Below, piece after piece: positions 7,740 through 16,117 of a stretch of 34,404 bases of DNA. This DNA is from Methylobacterium crusticola. GTDB lineage: Bacteria > Pseudomonadota > Alphaproteobacteria > Rhizobiales > Beijerinckiaceae. The translations under genes were made by a program, and so were the position numbers. A model generated the notes under the pieces. It did no database searches, was not told the origin of the DNA, and saw only the letters and a program-made list of their open reading frames with translations. Every line of letters starts with the position of its first letter. Position 1 is the first letter of the stretch. The stretch is taken from contig NZ_QOWC01000079.1 of assembly GCF_003574465.1 (NCBI RefSeq), forward strand, positions 1 to 34,404. The letters run 5' to 3'.

Positions 7740-8417
7740 ATGTCCACGCCTGACTTCCTTGCCGGTGCCCGCGCCGTCGTCTTCGATGCCTACGGCACCT
7801 TGCTCGATGTACATTCGGCCGTGCAGCGCCATACCCGCGCGGTCGGATCGGACGCGAAGACGTTGTCGGACACGTGGCGCCAGAAGCAGCTCGAATATTC
7901 CTGGGTGCTCTCACTGTGCGGCCGGTACACGGCATTCTGGACTTTGACGGAGCGGGCGCTCGATTATGCGCTGGCCCGCCATCCGAACGTCGACCCGTCG
8001 TTGAGGCCGGCACTTCTGGAAGCCTATCGAAGGCTGGACGCCTACCCGGAAGTGCCCGCGACCCTCGACGCACTTCAAGCGGTCGGCCTGAAAACAGCGA
8101 TCCTGTCCAATGGCGACACGGCGATGCTCGACATGGCGGTCAGGAGCGCTGCGCTTCACGATCACCTCGACGCGGTATTGTCTGTCGACCCGGCGGGGAT
8201 CTACAAGACCAGCCCTCGCGCTTATGACCTTGCGCCCGAGCGGCTCGGTGTCGGCATCCGCGAGACCGTGTTCGTGTCTTCAAATCGGTGGGACGTCGCT
8301 GGAGCGGCCGCCTATGGCTTCACACCGGTGTGGGTCAATCGCACGGGTCAGCCGGACGAGTATCCCGACCTTGCTCCAGTGCAGGTCATCGACAGCCTCA
8401 ACGCGCTCCTCAGGTAG
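7740..8417 (+). CDS. (S)-2-haloacid dehalogenase, HAD type II
   Basis: This 225-residue HAD-superfamily hydrolase has the complete active site of L-2-haloacid dehalogenases. The nucleophile Asp16 and Thr20 are in DAYGTL, Arg47 in WRQKQLEYSW, Ser123 in LSNG, and Lys156 and Tyr162 in YKTSPRAY. Ser180, Asn182 and Asp185 are in SSNRWD. These correspond at nearly constant offset to the L-DEX residues Asp10, Thr14, Arg41, Ser118, Lys151, Tyr157, Ser175, Asn177 and Asp180. The expected reaction is hydrolytic removal of halide from (S)-2-haloalkanoates to give (R)-2-hydroxy acids in the cytoplasm. It closes the operon, 29 bases after the SDR, with GGAGG upstream of ATG 7740. Its presence strengthens a dehalogenation reading of the operon. 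Confidence 0.92.
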   Translation: MSTPDFLAGARAVVFDAYGTLLDVHSAVQRHTRAVGSDAKTLSDTWRQKQLEYSWVLSLCGRYTAFWTLTERALDYALARHPNVDPSLRPALLEAYRRLDAYPEVPATLDALQAVGLKTAILSNGDTAMLDMAVRSAALHDHLDAVLSVDPAGIYKTSPRAYDLAPERLGVGIRETVFVSSNRWDVAGAAAYGFTPVWVNRTGQPDEYPDLAPVQVIDSLNALLR

Positions 8418-8520
8418 ACACTGTCGCAACGCACGTGCATTCGAATAGACCTGGCTCTGGCGGAATGTTCCAGATTTGCCGACTTCTCAGAACGCTGCCT
8501 TGTATGTTGCGGTGAAAAAT

Positions 8521-8610
8521 CGGGCCGATCGCGACCATCTGCTGCTCGCCGCCCGAGAGCGTGCGGGCCGCCTGGCGGCGCCGGGAGCCGAGCTGCGGGA
8601 AGAGGTCACG
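8521..8610 (-). pseudogene. Remnant of a LivF-type ABC transporter ATPase
   Basis: Read on the minus strand from 8610, thirty codons encode DLFPQLGSRRRQ followed by LSGGEQQMVAIG. That is the ABC signature region typical of LivF/UrtE branched-chain amino acid or urea ATPases. Similarity stops abruptly on both sides: there is no Walker A, no Walker B and no start codon. The fragment is therefore a decayed piece of a gene once present here. The surrounding bases 8418-8757 hold nothing else that I recognise. Confidence 0.6.
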
Positions 8611-8757
8611 CTGCGCAGGGCCGCCGCACGCTCCCGGGGGGCCGGGTGTAGGCGCCGGTCAAATGGACACCGGTTCGCCGCAGACAATGCGGCAGAATCA
8701 AAAACCCAGAGCAGCGGCCGATCGCAGCATGATCGGATGCTGCTTTAAGGAGAGCAG

Positions 8758-9195
8758 GTGGACGTCGATGCCGTGGTCGGGGATGTCGGGCAGGCGGCGG
8801 GGTCGCTCCGCTCCGAGCTCGCCCCCCACGCCGGCGTGGCGCTCATCGGCTTCTGCCTCGGCGGGCGCCTCGCCGTCCTGGCTGGGCTGCGCGAGCCCGT
8901 TGACGCCGCGATCGGCTACTACGCCGTCAAGCTCGACCGTCACCTTGACGAGCTGCGGGCGCTCGCGACGCCCACGATCCTCCATTTCGGGGAAACCGAT
9001 CCCTGGGTGCCGGACGAGACGGTCCGCGCCATCGGCGGCATCCTGGCGGACCGGCCGGGGCTGGCGATCCACATCTATCCCGGCACAGGTCACGGCTTCG
9101 CGCACACCGGCTATCTGCCCTGCGACGCCGCCGCGACGAGCCTCGCTCATCGGCGCACGGCGGAACGCCTGGACAGTCTGACGGCGACACGCCGA
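8758..9195 (+). pseudogene. 5'-truncated dienelactone hydrolase-family fragment
   Basis: About 145 codons match the C-terminal two-thirds of dienelactone hydrolase. The nucleophile Cys is in IGFCLGGRLA, followed by IGYYAVKLDRHLDE, then HFGETDPWVP (acid region), and the catalytic His is in GTGHGFAH. The family is normally about 230 residues. Here the first 70 or so are missing, and a stop codon lies directly upstream in the same frame (8746-8748). A GTG at 8758 behind AAGGAGAGCAG could still start translation, so a short protein is possible. The frame continues beyond 9195 to 9444 but loses all family resemblance. The gap to the next gene (9196-9538) holds no gene that I can support. Confidence 0.62.
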
Positions 9196-9538
9196 GGCGC
9201 GCGAGGACGCGCCATGCGCGAGCCGGGAACGGGACTTTGCTCCGCCGAGAGAAGTTCTGGTCCAACGGTTGGGCCCGGCTCCCCGGCAAGGTCACGGCAG
9301 GCGCAGCTCCCGGCCGCCCGGCCGTCTCCGCGACCGAGATCATCGGCCTGCGCAGCGAGGCCGAGCCGCCACACACCTGAGCGGAGCCGATCGACTGCCT
9401 CGCGTAAGCGGCCGCGCAGTGATCGCCTGGAGCAATCGGCGTGAGGCCGTACAGGACACGACCGTTCCGAGGTGCTCGCGCTTCCCGACCACCGGGAGCG
9501 TGAGCGTCCGGGCGGGCCGCTTGCCGGCACGGGGAGCG

Positions 9539-11248
9539 TCAGGCGGTGAGCGGCACGCTCACCGCCCGGGATCGCCAGGATGGCGTCGAGGCCGTGCTCG
9601 CGATCCCGGACGGGACCGAGTCCAGCAACGCCGCGGTATAGGCATGCCTCGGATGGTCGAAGATGTCGGAGACGGTCCCCTCCTCGACGACACGCCCGCG
9701 GTGCATCACCGAGACGGTGTGGGCGAGCTGGCGCACGAGTGCCAGGTCGTGGGACACGAAGACGTAGGTCAGGCCGAGCTCGGCCTGCAGCGAGAGCAGC
9801 ACCTCGACGATGTCGGCCTGGACGCTGACGTCGAGCGCGGAGGTTGGCTCGTCGAGCACGATCACGTCGGGCCTGAGGACCAGCGCCCGGGCGATCGCCA
9901 CCCGCTGGCGCTGGCCGCCCGACAGGGCGTCCGGCCGGCGCGAGAGCAGGCGCTCGCTGAGCCCGACATCGGCCAGCACCTCGCGGACCCGCTCCGCCCG
10001 CTCCTGCCGGGTTCCGACCTTGAACCGGTCGAGGGGCTCGCGCACCAGCGCCTTGACCTTCCAGGTCGGATCGAGAGAGGTGAACGGGTTCTGATAGACG
10101 AGCTGGAGTTGGCGGCGCACCGCGCGCAGGCTCTCATGCGAGCGGCCGGTGACCGAATGGCCGGCGACCAGGATCGATCCGGCGTCCGGCTCCTCGAGCC
10201 CGAGCAACAGCCGGATCGTCGTCGTCTTGCCCGAGCCCGACTCGCCGACGAGCGCGTGCGTGGTCCCGGCCGGGACGGCGAACGAGACGTCGTCGACGGC
10301 CTTCACCACCGTGCCGTCGACCGTGAAGGTCTTGGTGACGGCGCTGACCGCAATCTTCGGTGCCCGGCTGGCCTCGCTCCGGCGCGCGTGCGCGTCGCGC
10401 AGTCTGGCGTAGCGATCCGGGTTCAGGCTCGGCACGTCGGCGTGCAGCTTCCTCGCGTAGGCCGAGGCCGGCGCGGCGAAAACTGCCGCTGTGCGGCCCG
10501 CCTCCTGCACGACACCGTCCTTGAGCACCACCAGCGCGTCCGCCCGCTCGGCGGCGATCGCGAGGTCGTGGGTGATGAGGAGCAGGCCGATCTCGCGCTC
10601 CTGCCGCAGCCGGGAGATGAGGTCGAGGATCCGCTTCTGGACCGTGACATCGAGGGCGGAGGTCGGCTCGTCGGCGATCAGCAGAGCCGGCCGCGGGAGA
10701 ATCGCGAGGCCGATCAGCACGCGCTGCAGCATGCCGCCGGAGAGATGGTGCGGGTAGGCGTCGTAGACGCGCCGGGGATCGTCGAGCCCGACCTCGGCGA
10801 AGGTCTCGAGGATCAGCTCCCTGCGGCGCGCCCGGTCGGGCTCGTCGAGGAGGGCGGCGGCCTCCTCCGCCTGTGCGCCGATCGTGCGGACGGGGTTGAG
10901 CGCGGTGCCGGGGTCCTGCGGCACGAAGCCGATGGCCCGCCCCCGCAGCGGCCGGAACCGGCGCTCGGGAAGCCCCAGCACCTCCCGGCCGTCGAACGCG
11001 ACCCGGCCGGTTGCGTGCCCGCTGCCCGGCAGCAGCCGCAGCAACGCGCGGGCGATGGTCGACTTGCCCGAGCCGGACTCGCCGATGAGGGCGAGGCCCT
11101 CGCCCCGACCGAGCACGAACTCGACGCCCGAGACGACCTCCTGCCGCCCGTAGGACACCGACAGGCCGTCGACGCGGAGCAAGGGGCTCGGCACCGGCCC
11201 GGTGCGCGGGAGCGGCATGACCGGAGCCGCGTCCGATCGCGTCGCCAT
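9539..11248 (-). CDS. Peptide/nickel-type ABC transporter, fused double ATPase (DppD-DppF)
   Basis: This protein of about 569 residues contains two complete ATPase domains in one chain. The first has Walker A GESGSGKST, signature LSGGMLQRV and Walker B LLIADEPTSALD. The second has Walker A GESGSGKTT, signature LSGGQRQRVAIARAL and Walker B VIVLDEPTSALD. Such tandem ATPases (GsiA/YejF-like) energise import through a DppB/DppC permease pair in the inner membrane. The two permeases and a family-5 binding protein lie immediately upstream in the same direction. ATG 11248 is chosen because the ATP-binding homology starts shortly after it. The frame stays open to 11413, which would overlap the upstream permease gene. 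A long opposite-strand frame over this gene is a composition artefact. Confidence 0.88.
   Translation of the reverse strand: MATRSDAAPVMPLPRTGPVPSPLLRVDGLSVSYGRQEVVSGVEFVLGRGEGLALIGESGSGKSTIARALLRLLPGSGHATGRVAFDGREVLGLPERRFRPLRGRAIGFVPQDPGTALNPVRTIGAQAEEAAALLDEPDRARRRELILETFAEVGLDDPRRVYDAYPHHLSGGMLQRVLIGLAILPRPALLIADEPTSALDVTVQKRILDLISRLRQEREIGLLLITHDLAIAAERADALVVLKDGVVQEAGRTAAVFAAPASAYARKLHADVPSLNPDRYARLRDAHARRSEASRAPKIAVSAVTKTFTVDGTVVKAVDDVSFAVPAGTTHALVGESGSGKTTTIRLLLGLEEPDAGSILVAGHSVTGRSHESLRAVRRQLQLVYQNPFTSLDPTWKVKALVREPLDRFKVGTRQERAERVREVLADVGLSERLLSRRPDALSGGQRQRVAIARALVLRPDVIVLDEPTSALDVSVQADIVEVLLSLQAELGLTYVFVSHDLALVRQLAHTVSVMHRGRVVEEGTVSDIFDHPRHAYTAALLDSVPSGIASTASTPSWRSRAVSVPLTA
9542..9566 (-). 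terminator. Strong GC hairpin at the 3' end of the ABC operon
   Basis: GGCGGTGAGCG (9542-9552) and CGCTCACCGCC (9556-9566) form a perfect 11-bp stem with a 3-base loop, covering the last codons before the stop of the fused ATPase. No T-run follows on the minus strand, so intrinsic termination is uncertain. An RNA 3'-end stabiliser or Rho-linked end is equally plausible. Confidence 0.35.
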
Positions 11249-11319
11249 CGGACGCGGCCCCAGGTCGTTGGGTCTGGCGCGTTGTCTTCGAAGAACCGGG
11301 AGCCACGTCGTTGGAGAAT

Positions 11320-12165
11320 CTAGTCCGTCCTGCGGAGCCATCGGCTGATCCTGTTGAGCGAGAGGACGGCCGCGACCGTGACGAGGGCGGGCGCATAGAC
11401 GAGCCACGGCCATCTGAGGTAGTCCTTGCCGGTCGCGATCAGCAGGCCCCAGTCCGAGGCGGGCGGCGGGTCGCCGTAGCCCAGGAAGGCGAGGCTGGCG
11501 ATCACCAGGATCGATAGCCCGAATTGCAGCACCGCGAGCGCCAGCACGGAGCGCGACGCGTTCGGCAGCACGTGGCGCAGCAGGACGTGCCAGCGCGAGC
11601 CGCCCTGCAGGAACGCCGCCTCGACGAAGGTCGCCTGCCGGGTCTTGATGACCTCCGAGCGCATCACCCGGGCGAAGACGGCGACCGCCGAGACGCCGGT
11701 GGCGATGGCGGTGTTCGTGGTGTCGAAGCCGAGGGCGGTGACGATGATGACGGCGAGCAGGAAGCGCGGGATGGCCAGCAGGATGTCGACCAGGCGGGCC
11801 AGCACGACGTCGACGAAGCCGCCGAGGAAGCCGGCGAGCAACCCGATGAGCCCGCCGGCGAACACCCCGATGATGACGGCGAGGAGCGCGCTCGTCACCG
11901 AGGAGGCCGTGCCGTAGACGACGCGGGCGTAGAGGTCGCGCCCGAGATGGTCGGTGCCGAACCAGTGCGCGGCGCTCGGGCCGAGCAGCTTGTGGGCCGG
12001 GACGCCCCCGACTGGGTCGTAGCCCGTGAACAGGCCCGGCGCGAGCGACCAGGCGATCACGATCGCGATGATCGCGAGCGACAAGGCGACGGTCAGCGGC
12101 AGCCGCAGGGCCGGCCGCCGGCCGTTCGCCGCGCGCGAGACCGCGAGGAGGGGGGCGGCCATCAT
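11320..12165 (-). CDS. ABC transporter permease, DppC type
   Basis: This 281-residue inner-membrane permease is of the oligopeptide/dipeptide/nickel family. An N-terminal membrane segment (about 25-47) is followed by the family motif HWFGTDHLGRDLYARVVYGT near residue 90. About five further membrane spans follow, with the EAA-type loop ATFVEAAFLQGGSRWHVLLRHVLPN contacting the ATPase. It overlaps the DppB-type gene by four bases (ATGA, 12162-12165), which indicates translational coupling. The fused ATPase follows 71 bases downstream. Substrate specificity comes from the binding protein and cannot be read from the permease. Confidence 0.92.
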   Translation of the reverse strand: MMAAPLLAVSRAANGRRPALRLPLTVALSLAIIAIVIAWSLAPGLFTGYDPVGGVPAHKLLGPSAAHWFGTDHLGRDLYARVVYGTASSVTSALLAVIIGVFAGGLIGLLAGFLGGFVDVVLARLVDILLAIPRFLLAVIIVTALGFDTTNTAIATGVSAVAVFARVMRSEVIKTRQATFVEAAFLQGGSRWHVLLRHVLPNASRSVLALAVLQFGLSILVIASLAFLGYGDPPPASDWGLLIATGKDYLRWPWLVYAPALVTVAAVLSLNRISRWLRRTD

Positions 12166-13172
12166 CCCGTCACCGTCCGCAAGGCGGGGGCAGAGCTGTC
12201 ACCGTCGGTCTCGGGCCGGCGTTTCGGGGCGCCGACGAGCTGCAGGCGTGGGTCCAGCAGCGGGTAGACGAGGTCGGCGAGCAGGTTGACGAGGACGAAG
12301 ACCACCGCCGCGAGCGAGACGACCGCCTGCAGCACCGGCAGGTCCTGCGCCGCCGCCGAGCGCTGCACCAGGCTCCCGATTCCGTTGCGTCCGAACACCG
12401 CCTCGGTGACGAGCGAGCCGCCGAGCACCTCGCCGACCGTGAGCGCGATGACGGTGACGACCGGCAGCGAGGACGGCTTGAGCAGGTGCCGGGCGAAGAG
12501 GCGCGCGGGGTTGAGGCCGCGGCTGCGCGCGACGGCGGCGTAGTCCTGCCGCGCCTCGTGGTCGAGGTTCGCGATCAGCACCTCGGCGATCTGCGCCGAG
12601 ATCGGGATGCCGAGCGCAAACGCCGCGAAGGCGGTCGCCCAGAGGCTCTCGGGCTCGATCACCCGGAAGAGGCCGAGCTGGAAGCCGAAGGCGTGGATCA
12701 GCACCAGGCCGATCACGAAGTTGGGCACTGACAGAAACAGCGACGGGAAGCCCCGAAGCAGGCCCTGGCCGAGGCGCTTCGGAACGAACTGGGTGCCGTA
12801 GGCGATCGTGGTCGCCAGCACGAGCGCGACGGCGAGGCCCGCGGAGGCGAGCGCCAGCGTCGAGGGCAGCACCTCGGCGACCAGAGTCGTCACGGGGCGG
12901 CTCGACCGCATCGACAGCCCGAAATCGCCGGACAGGAAGTGCGACAGGGAGGTCCACAGCTGAACCAGCAGCGGCTGATCCAGGCCCTGCGCGGCGATGA
13001 TCGCCTGGATCTGCTCCTCGCTGAACCCGTTCTGGGGATCACGCAGGACGTTGCTGACCGGGTCACCGGGCAGAATGCTGACGACCACGAAGGTGAAGAG
13101 GTAAGCCAGCAGGATGACGGCGACCGCCTGGGCGAGGCGCTTGCCGGCATAGATCAGATAGGGATTCCTCAT
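12162..13172 (-). CDS. ABC transporter permease, DppB type
   Basis: This 336-residue permease starts MRNPYLIYAGKRLAQAV. It has a first membrane helix at about 10-30, the DppB motif FVVVSILPGDPVSN, the LVQLW...FLSGDFGLSMRSSRPV block, and an EAA-type loop (QDYAAVARSRGLNPARLFARHLLKPS). It pairs with the DppC-type permease to form the channel of a peptide/nickel-family importer. ATG 13172 is preferred because the preceding GGTGAGG can serve as ribosome-binding site and family members start at this point. The gene is 36 bases after the binding protein and overlaps the next permease by four bases. Confidence 0.92.
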   Translation of the reverse strand: MRNPYLIYAGKRLAQAVAVILLAYLFTFVVVSILPGDPVSNVLRDPQNGFSEEQIQAIIAAQGLDQPLLVQLWTSLSHFLSGDFGLSMRSSRPVTTLVAEVLPSTLALASAGLAVALVLATTIAYGTQFVPKRLGQGLLRGFPSLFLSVPNFVIGLVLIHAFGFQLGLFRVIEPESLWATAFAAFALGIPISAQIAEVLIANLDHEARQDYAAVARSRGLNPARLFARHLLKPSSLPVVTVIALTVGEVLGGSLVTEAVFGRNGIGSLVQRSAAAQDLPVLQAVVSLAAVVFVLVNLLADLVYPLLDPRLQLVGAPKRRPETDGDSSAPALRTVTG

Positions 13173-13208
13173 GTCGATCGCCTCACCCTGGCGCGGCCGC
13201 ATCGCGGA

Positions 13209-14846
13209 CTACTCACCCTTGGTCGCAGTGTAATAGCTGGCATACGCGATGCCGTTGTACGTCTCGCCCTTGAGCTTCGGGGACTGCACGTAGATGCGCT
13301 GGACGATCTGCGTCCGCGGGATGTAGTAGCCCTGCTCGAGGACGTATCTCTGCAGCTCGTCGAGGAGCGGATCGCGAGTCGCGACGGAATTGGCGCCCGC
13401 GATGCGGTCGCGGAGGTCGTTCATCTTCGGATCGCTGTCGGCGAGGGAAAACCAGTTCTCGCCGTTGTTGGCGTTGGTGAGGATGCTGGCGACGGTGCCG
13501 GCATCGATGAAGCTGCGCGTCACCTCGTAGGCGGGCACCGCCGGCCCACCGATCAGGACTTTCTGGCCGAAGGTCACGACGTCGTAGGCGCGGATGTCGA
13601 CCTTCCAGCCGATCCTGCCGAGCTGCTGGGCAATGAGCTCGTCCACCGACTTCGCGGTCGCGAGGTAGGGGTTGGAGTAGAGCGTCAGCGTCAGCGGCTT
13701 GCCGTCCCGGGTGCGGATGCCGCCGCGGCCCCTGGTCCAGCCCGCCTCGTCCAAGAGCCGCTCGGCCTTGCCGGGATCGTAGGCGAGGAGGGCGCTGTGA
13801 TCGGCCGCCCCGGGCACGTTGCTCTGGATGAACGACGTCGCGAGCTTCCAGTCGGGCGTGTAGACGGTGTCGAGTATCTCCTGGCGGTTGATGCCGGCCT
13901 GCAGCGCCTGACGGACCTTGACGTCGTTGTAGGGCGCGAGCCGGGTGTTGATCGCCCAGCCGTTGACGAAGCCGAGGTAGCGCGGCGTGGCGACGGTGAA
14001 GCCGGCCTCCTTGAGGGATTTCAGCTCCTGCGGAGAGGCGTTGTAGGCGATGTCGGCTTGGCCCGACTGGACGGCGGAGACCCTGAGCGAGGGCTCGCCC
14101 ACCACCTTATAGGTGATCGAGTCGAGGTGGGCCGGGCCGGTATGGCCGACCGCTGCAGGGCCCCACTCGTAGTCCTTGCGCCTGACCAGCTTGACGAAGT
14201 CGCCCTCCTTCCAGGCGGCGACCACGAAGGGACCGCTGCCGGCGCTCCTGGCGAGGTCGGCCTGCTGGGTGGCGGGCTTCGCCAGGGTCTTCGGCGAGAT
14301 CAGGATCGAGCCGTGGTAACCGAGGGTCGGGATGAAGCCGAGCGTCGGTGCCTTGAAGAACACCTTCACGGTCCTGGGGTCCACCGCCTCGGAGCGGTCG
14401 TAGGTCTTCGGGAACAGGCCGATCGGGTTGATGCCCTCCTTGATGCGGCCAGCGTGCCAGATGTCGAGGTTGGCGACGACGGCAGCGGCGTCGAGCGGCG
14501 CGCCATCGGAGAAGGTCGCGCCCGCTCTGAGGTGGAGGGTGAACTCGGTGGCTTCGGCGTTCTGCTCCCAGCCCGTGGCGATCCAGGGGCTGACCTTGCC
14601 GTCGGCATCAACGTACGCGAGCTTATCGGTGACGTGACCCCAGATGTGGCCCTGGAAGCTCGAGATCGCGCTGTTGTTTGGGATCCAGGTGGGCCCCAGC
14701 GAGTCGATCAGGAAGATGACATCACCGCCCTCGCGCGGGCCCGGCCCGCCCGCCGGGAAGGCAGGACGCGCAAGCGCGCCCGCGACCGCGACGGCCAGCG
14801 CGGCCGACAGCAGGCCGCGGCGCGACGGGGAAAGACTTGCGGTCAT
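13209..14846 (-). CDS. ABC transporter substrate-binding protein, family 5, Tat-type signal
   Basis: This exported solute-binding protein of about 545 residues belongs to the peptide/nickel (SBP_bac_5) family. It begins with a twin-arginine-like signal, SPSRRGLLSAALAVAVAGALA, and cleavage is likely near AFPAG. The mature protein shows the family pattern: a W-x-x-N/H-V-T-D-K-L segment, then EFTLHLRAGATFSDGAPLDA and later YNDVKVRQALQAGINR. It presents a ligand in the periplasm to the two downstream permeases. Linkage to a flavin monooxygenase and an SfnB-like flavoprotein suggests the ligand is their substrate rather than a peptide. ATG 14846 forms a TGATG junction with the stop of the upstream gene; a GTG one codon earlier is the alternative. 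Confidence 0.9.
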   Translation of the reverse strand: MTASLSPSRRGLLSAALAVAVAGALARPAFPAGGPGPREGGDVIFLIDSLGPTWIPNNSAISSFQGHIWGHVTDKLAYVDADGKVSPWIATGWEQNAEATEFTLHLRAGATFSDGAPLDAAAVVANLDIWHAGRIKEGINPIGLFPKTYDRSEAVDPRTVKVFFKAPTLGFIPTLGYHGSILISPKTLAKPATQQADLARSAGSGPFVVAAWKEGDFVKLVRRKDYEWGPAAVGHTGPAHLDSITYKVVGEPSLRVSAVQSGQADIAYNASPQELKSLKEAGFTVATPRYLGFVNGWAINTRLAPYNDVKVRQALQAGINRQEILDTVYTPDWKLATSFIQSNVPGAADHSALLAYDPGKAERLLDEAGWTRGRGGIRTRDGKPLTLTLYSNPYLATAKSVDELIAQQLGRIGWKVDIRAYDVVTFGQKVLIGGPAVPAYEVTRSFIDAGTVASILTNANNGENWFSLADSDPKMNDLRDRIAGANSVATRDPLLDELQRYVLEQGYYIPRTQIVQRIYVQSPKLKGETYNGIAYASYYTATKGE

Positions 14847-16117
14847 CACGTGATCCTGAGTGTTCTGGGTGTGCCCTGGAACGGGGTTTGCGCGGGGAGC
14901 AGCCGATCCGCGAAGGCTCGTCCGTCCGGAGCGGCCGCGATCTGCGCGCGCTCCTTGCCGGCCGCCGTCGCGGCGGTCCGGGCGGAGAAGGCGGCCCTGC
15001 CGAGGATCGCGATCACCGTGTCCTCCTGCGGAGCGTGCACGAGCACCGACTGGATGTCGCGGAAGTGCCGCTCCAAGCCGGTGTCGCGGCTCAGGCCTGG
15101 ATTGCCGAGCGCGCTGACCGCGAGCTGCACCGCCTGCCGCAGCTGCCGGCCGGCGAGGAGCCGGGCGCGCAGGAGCTTGTCCGGCTCGCCCGCGGCGTGA
15201 TCGAGCGCGCCGAGGATGAGCTGGCGCGCGCCGCTCACGAGCAGGTCGATCTCGCCCGCGAGCGCGACGAAGCGCTCGGTGCGGGCGATCGGATAGCCGA
15301 GATTGGCCGGGACCCGGCCCTCGGCGAAGGCCAGGAAGGCTTCCTGCGCCGCCTCGGCGACGCCGAGATAGAGGGCGGTGACGACGAGGGTGTTCACCGC
15401 CTGGGCGCGGTTGTCCTGCCCGGCAACGTCGGCGCCAGCCAGGCCGATCACGTTGTCGCGGCCGACCTCGACCCCGTCGAAGACGACGTCGTGCGAGCCG
15501 CTCGCCCGCAGGCCGAGGCTCGCCCAGGTCCCGGTGATTCCGATGCCCGGGGCACCGCCCGGCACGATGAAGGTGCCGACCCGCTGCGGGGTCTCGTCGG
15601 TGCTCGCCCAGACGAGGAAGTAGGACAGGCCCTCGCAGCCGGTGACGAAGCGCTTGGTCCCGCCGATCGACCAGCCCCCGGGAGTGCGGCGCGCGAGTGT
15701 CCGCGGCAGGCCGCCCCGCGCCGGGGAGCCGAGCTCGGGTTCCCCCCGCGCGGCGTTGAGGAGTACAGGACGCTGCCGCCCTTCCGCCAGCACCCGCTCG
15801 TAGAGCGCGTCGGGCCAGGGGCTGCTCTGCGCTTGGTGCCGGTGGCTGAACAGGGTCATCAGGCTGATGAGTGCGACGGAGGGATCGCCGCGTCCGAGCG
15901 CGGCGGCGAGCCGGGCGAGGTCGCCGAGCGAGAGGTCGCGTCCGCCGTAGCGTTCCGCCACGGTCAGTTCGAGCAGGCCGGCCTCGTGGACGATCCGGAT
16001 GCCCTCGTGCGGGAAGGAAGCGGCGGCATCCGCCGCGGGCGCCGCCGCCGCGAGCCGCGTCACCACGCCGGAGAGGTCGAGCCCCGCGACCACCACCCCG
16101 TTGTTGTCCTCAGGCAT
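14846..16117 (-). CDS. Acyl-CoA dehydrogenase-fold flavoprotein (SfnB/DszC-like)
   Basis: This 423-residue protein has the acyl-CoA dehydrogenase fold. The N-terminal helical domain includes EAGLLELTVAERYGG. The middle beta domain reads GGTKRFVTGCEGLSYFLVWAST, then LGLRASGSHDVVFDGVEV. The C-terminal helical bundle starts near residue 240. The sequence resembles the SfnB/DszC/NtaA-partner group, whose members act on organosulfur compounds with reduced flavin and oxygen rather than on acyl-CoA. I do not see the usual catalytic Glu context of true acyl-CoA dehydrogenases. It overlaps the LLM monooxygenase gene by eight bases and the binding-protein gene by one, so the three are translationally coupled. 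The substrate is unknown; sulfur acquisition is the best guess. Confidence 0.85.
   Translation of the reverse strand: MPEDNNGVVVAGLDLSGVVTRLAAAAPAADAAASFPHEGIRIVHEAGLLELTVAERYGGRDLSLGDLARLAAALGRGDPSVALISLMTLFSHRHQAQSSPWPDALYERVLAEGRQRPVLLNAARGEPELGSPARGGLPRTLARRTPGGWSIGGTKRFVTGCEGLSYFLVWASTDETPQRVGTFIVPGGAPGIGITGTWASLGLRASGSHDVVFDGVEVGRDNVIGLAGADVAGQDNRAQAVNTLVVTALYLGVAEAAQEAFLAFAEGRVPANLGYPIARTERFVALAGEIDLLVSGARQLILGALDHAAGEPDKLLRARLLAGRQLRQAVQLAVSALGNPGLSRDTGLERHFRDIQSVLVHAPQEDTVIAILGRAAFSARTAATAAGKERAQIAAAPDGRAFADRLLPAQTPFQGTPRTLRIT

Noticed and set aside
9269..11323. Long plus-strand open frame opposite the fused ABC ATPase
   Set aside because: It is antisense to clear Walker A/B and signature motifs, and its own translation is low-complexity.
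12939..15200. Long plus-strand open frame opposite the binding protein and permease
   Set aside because: It is antisense to well-supported genes and its translation shows no domain.
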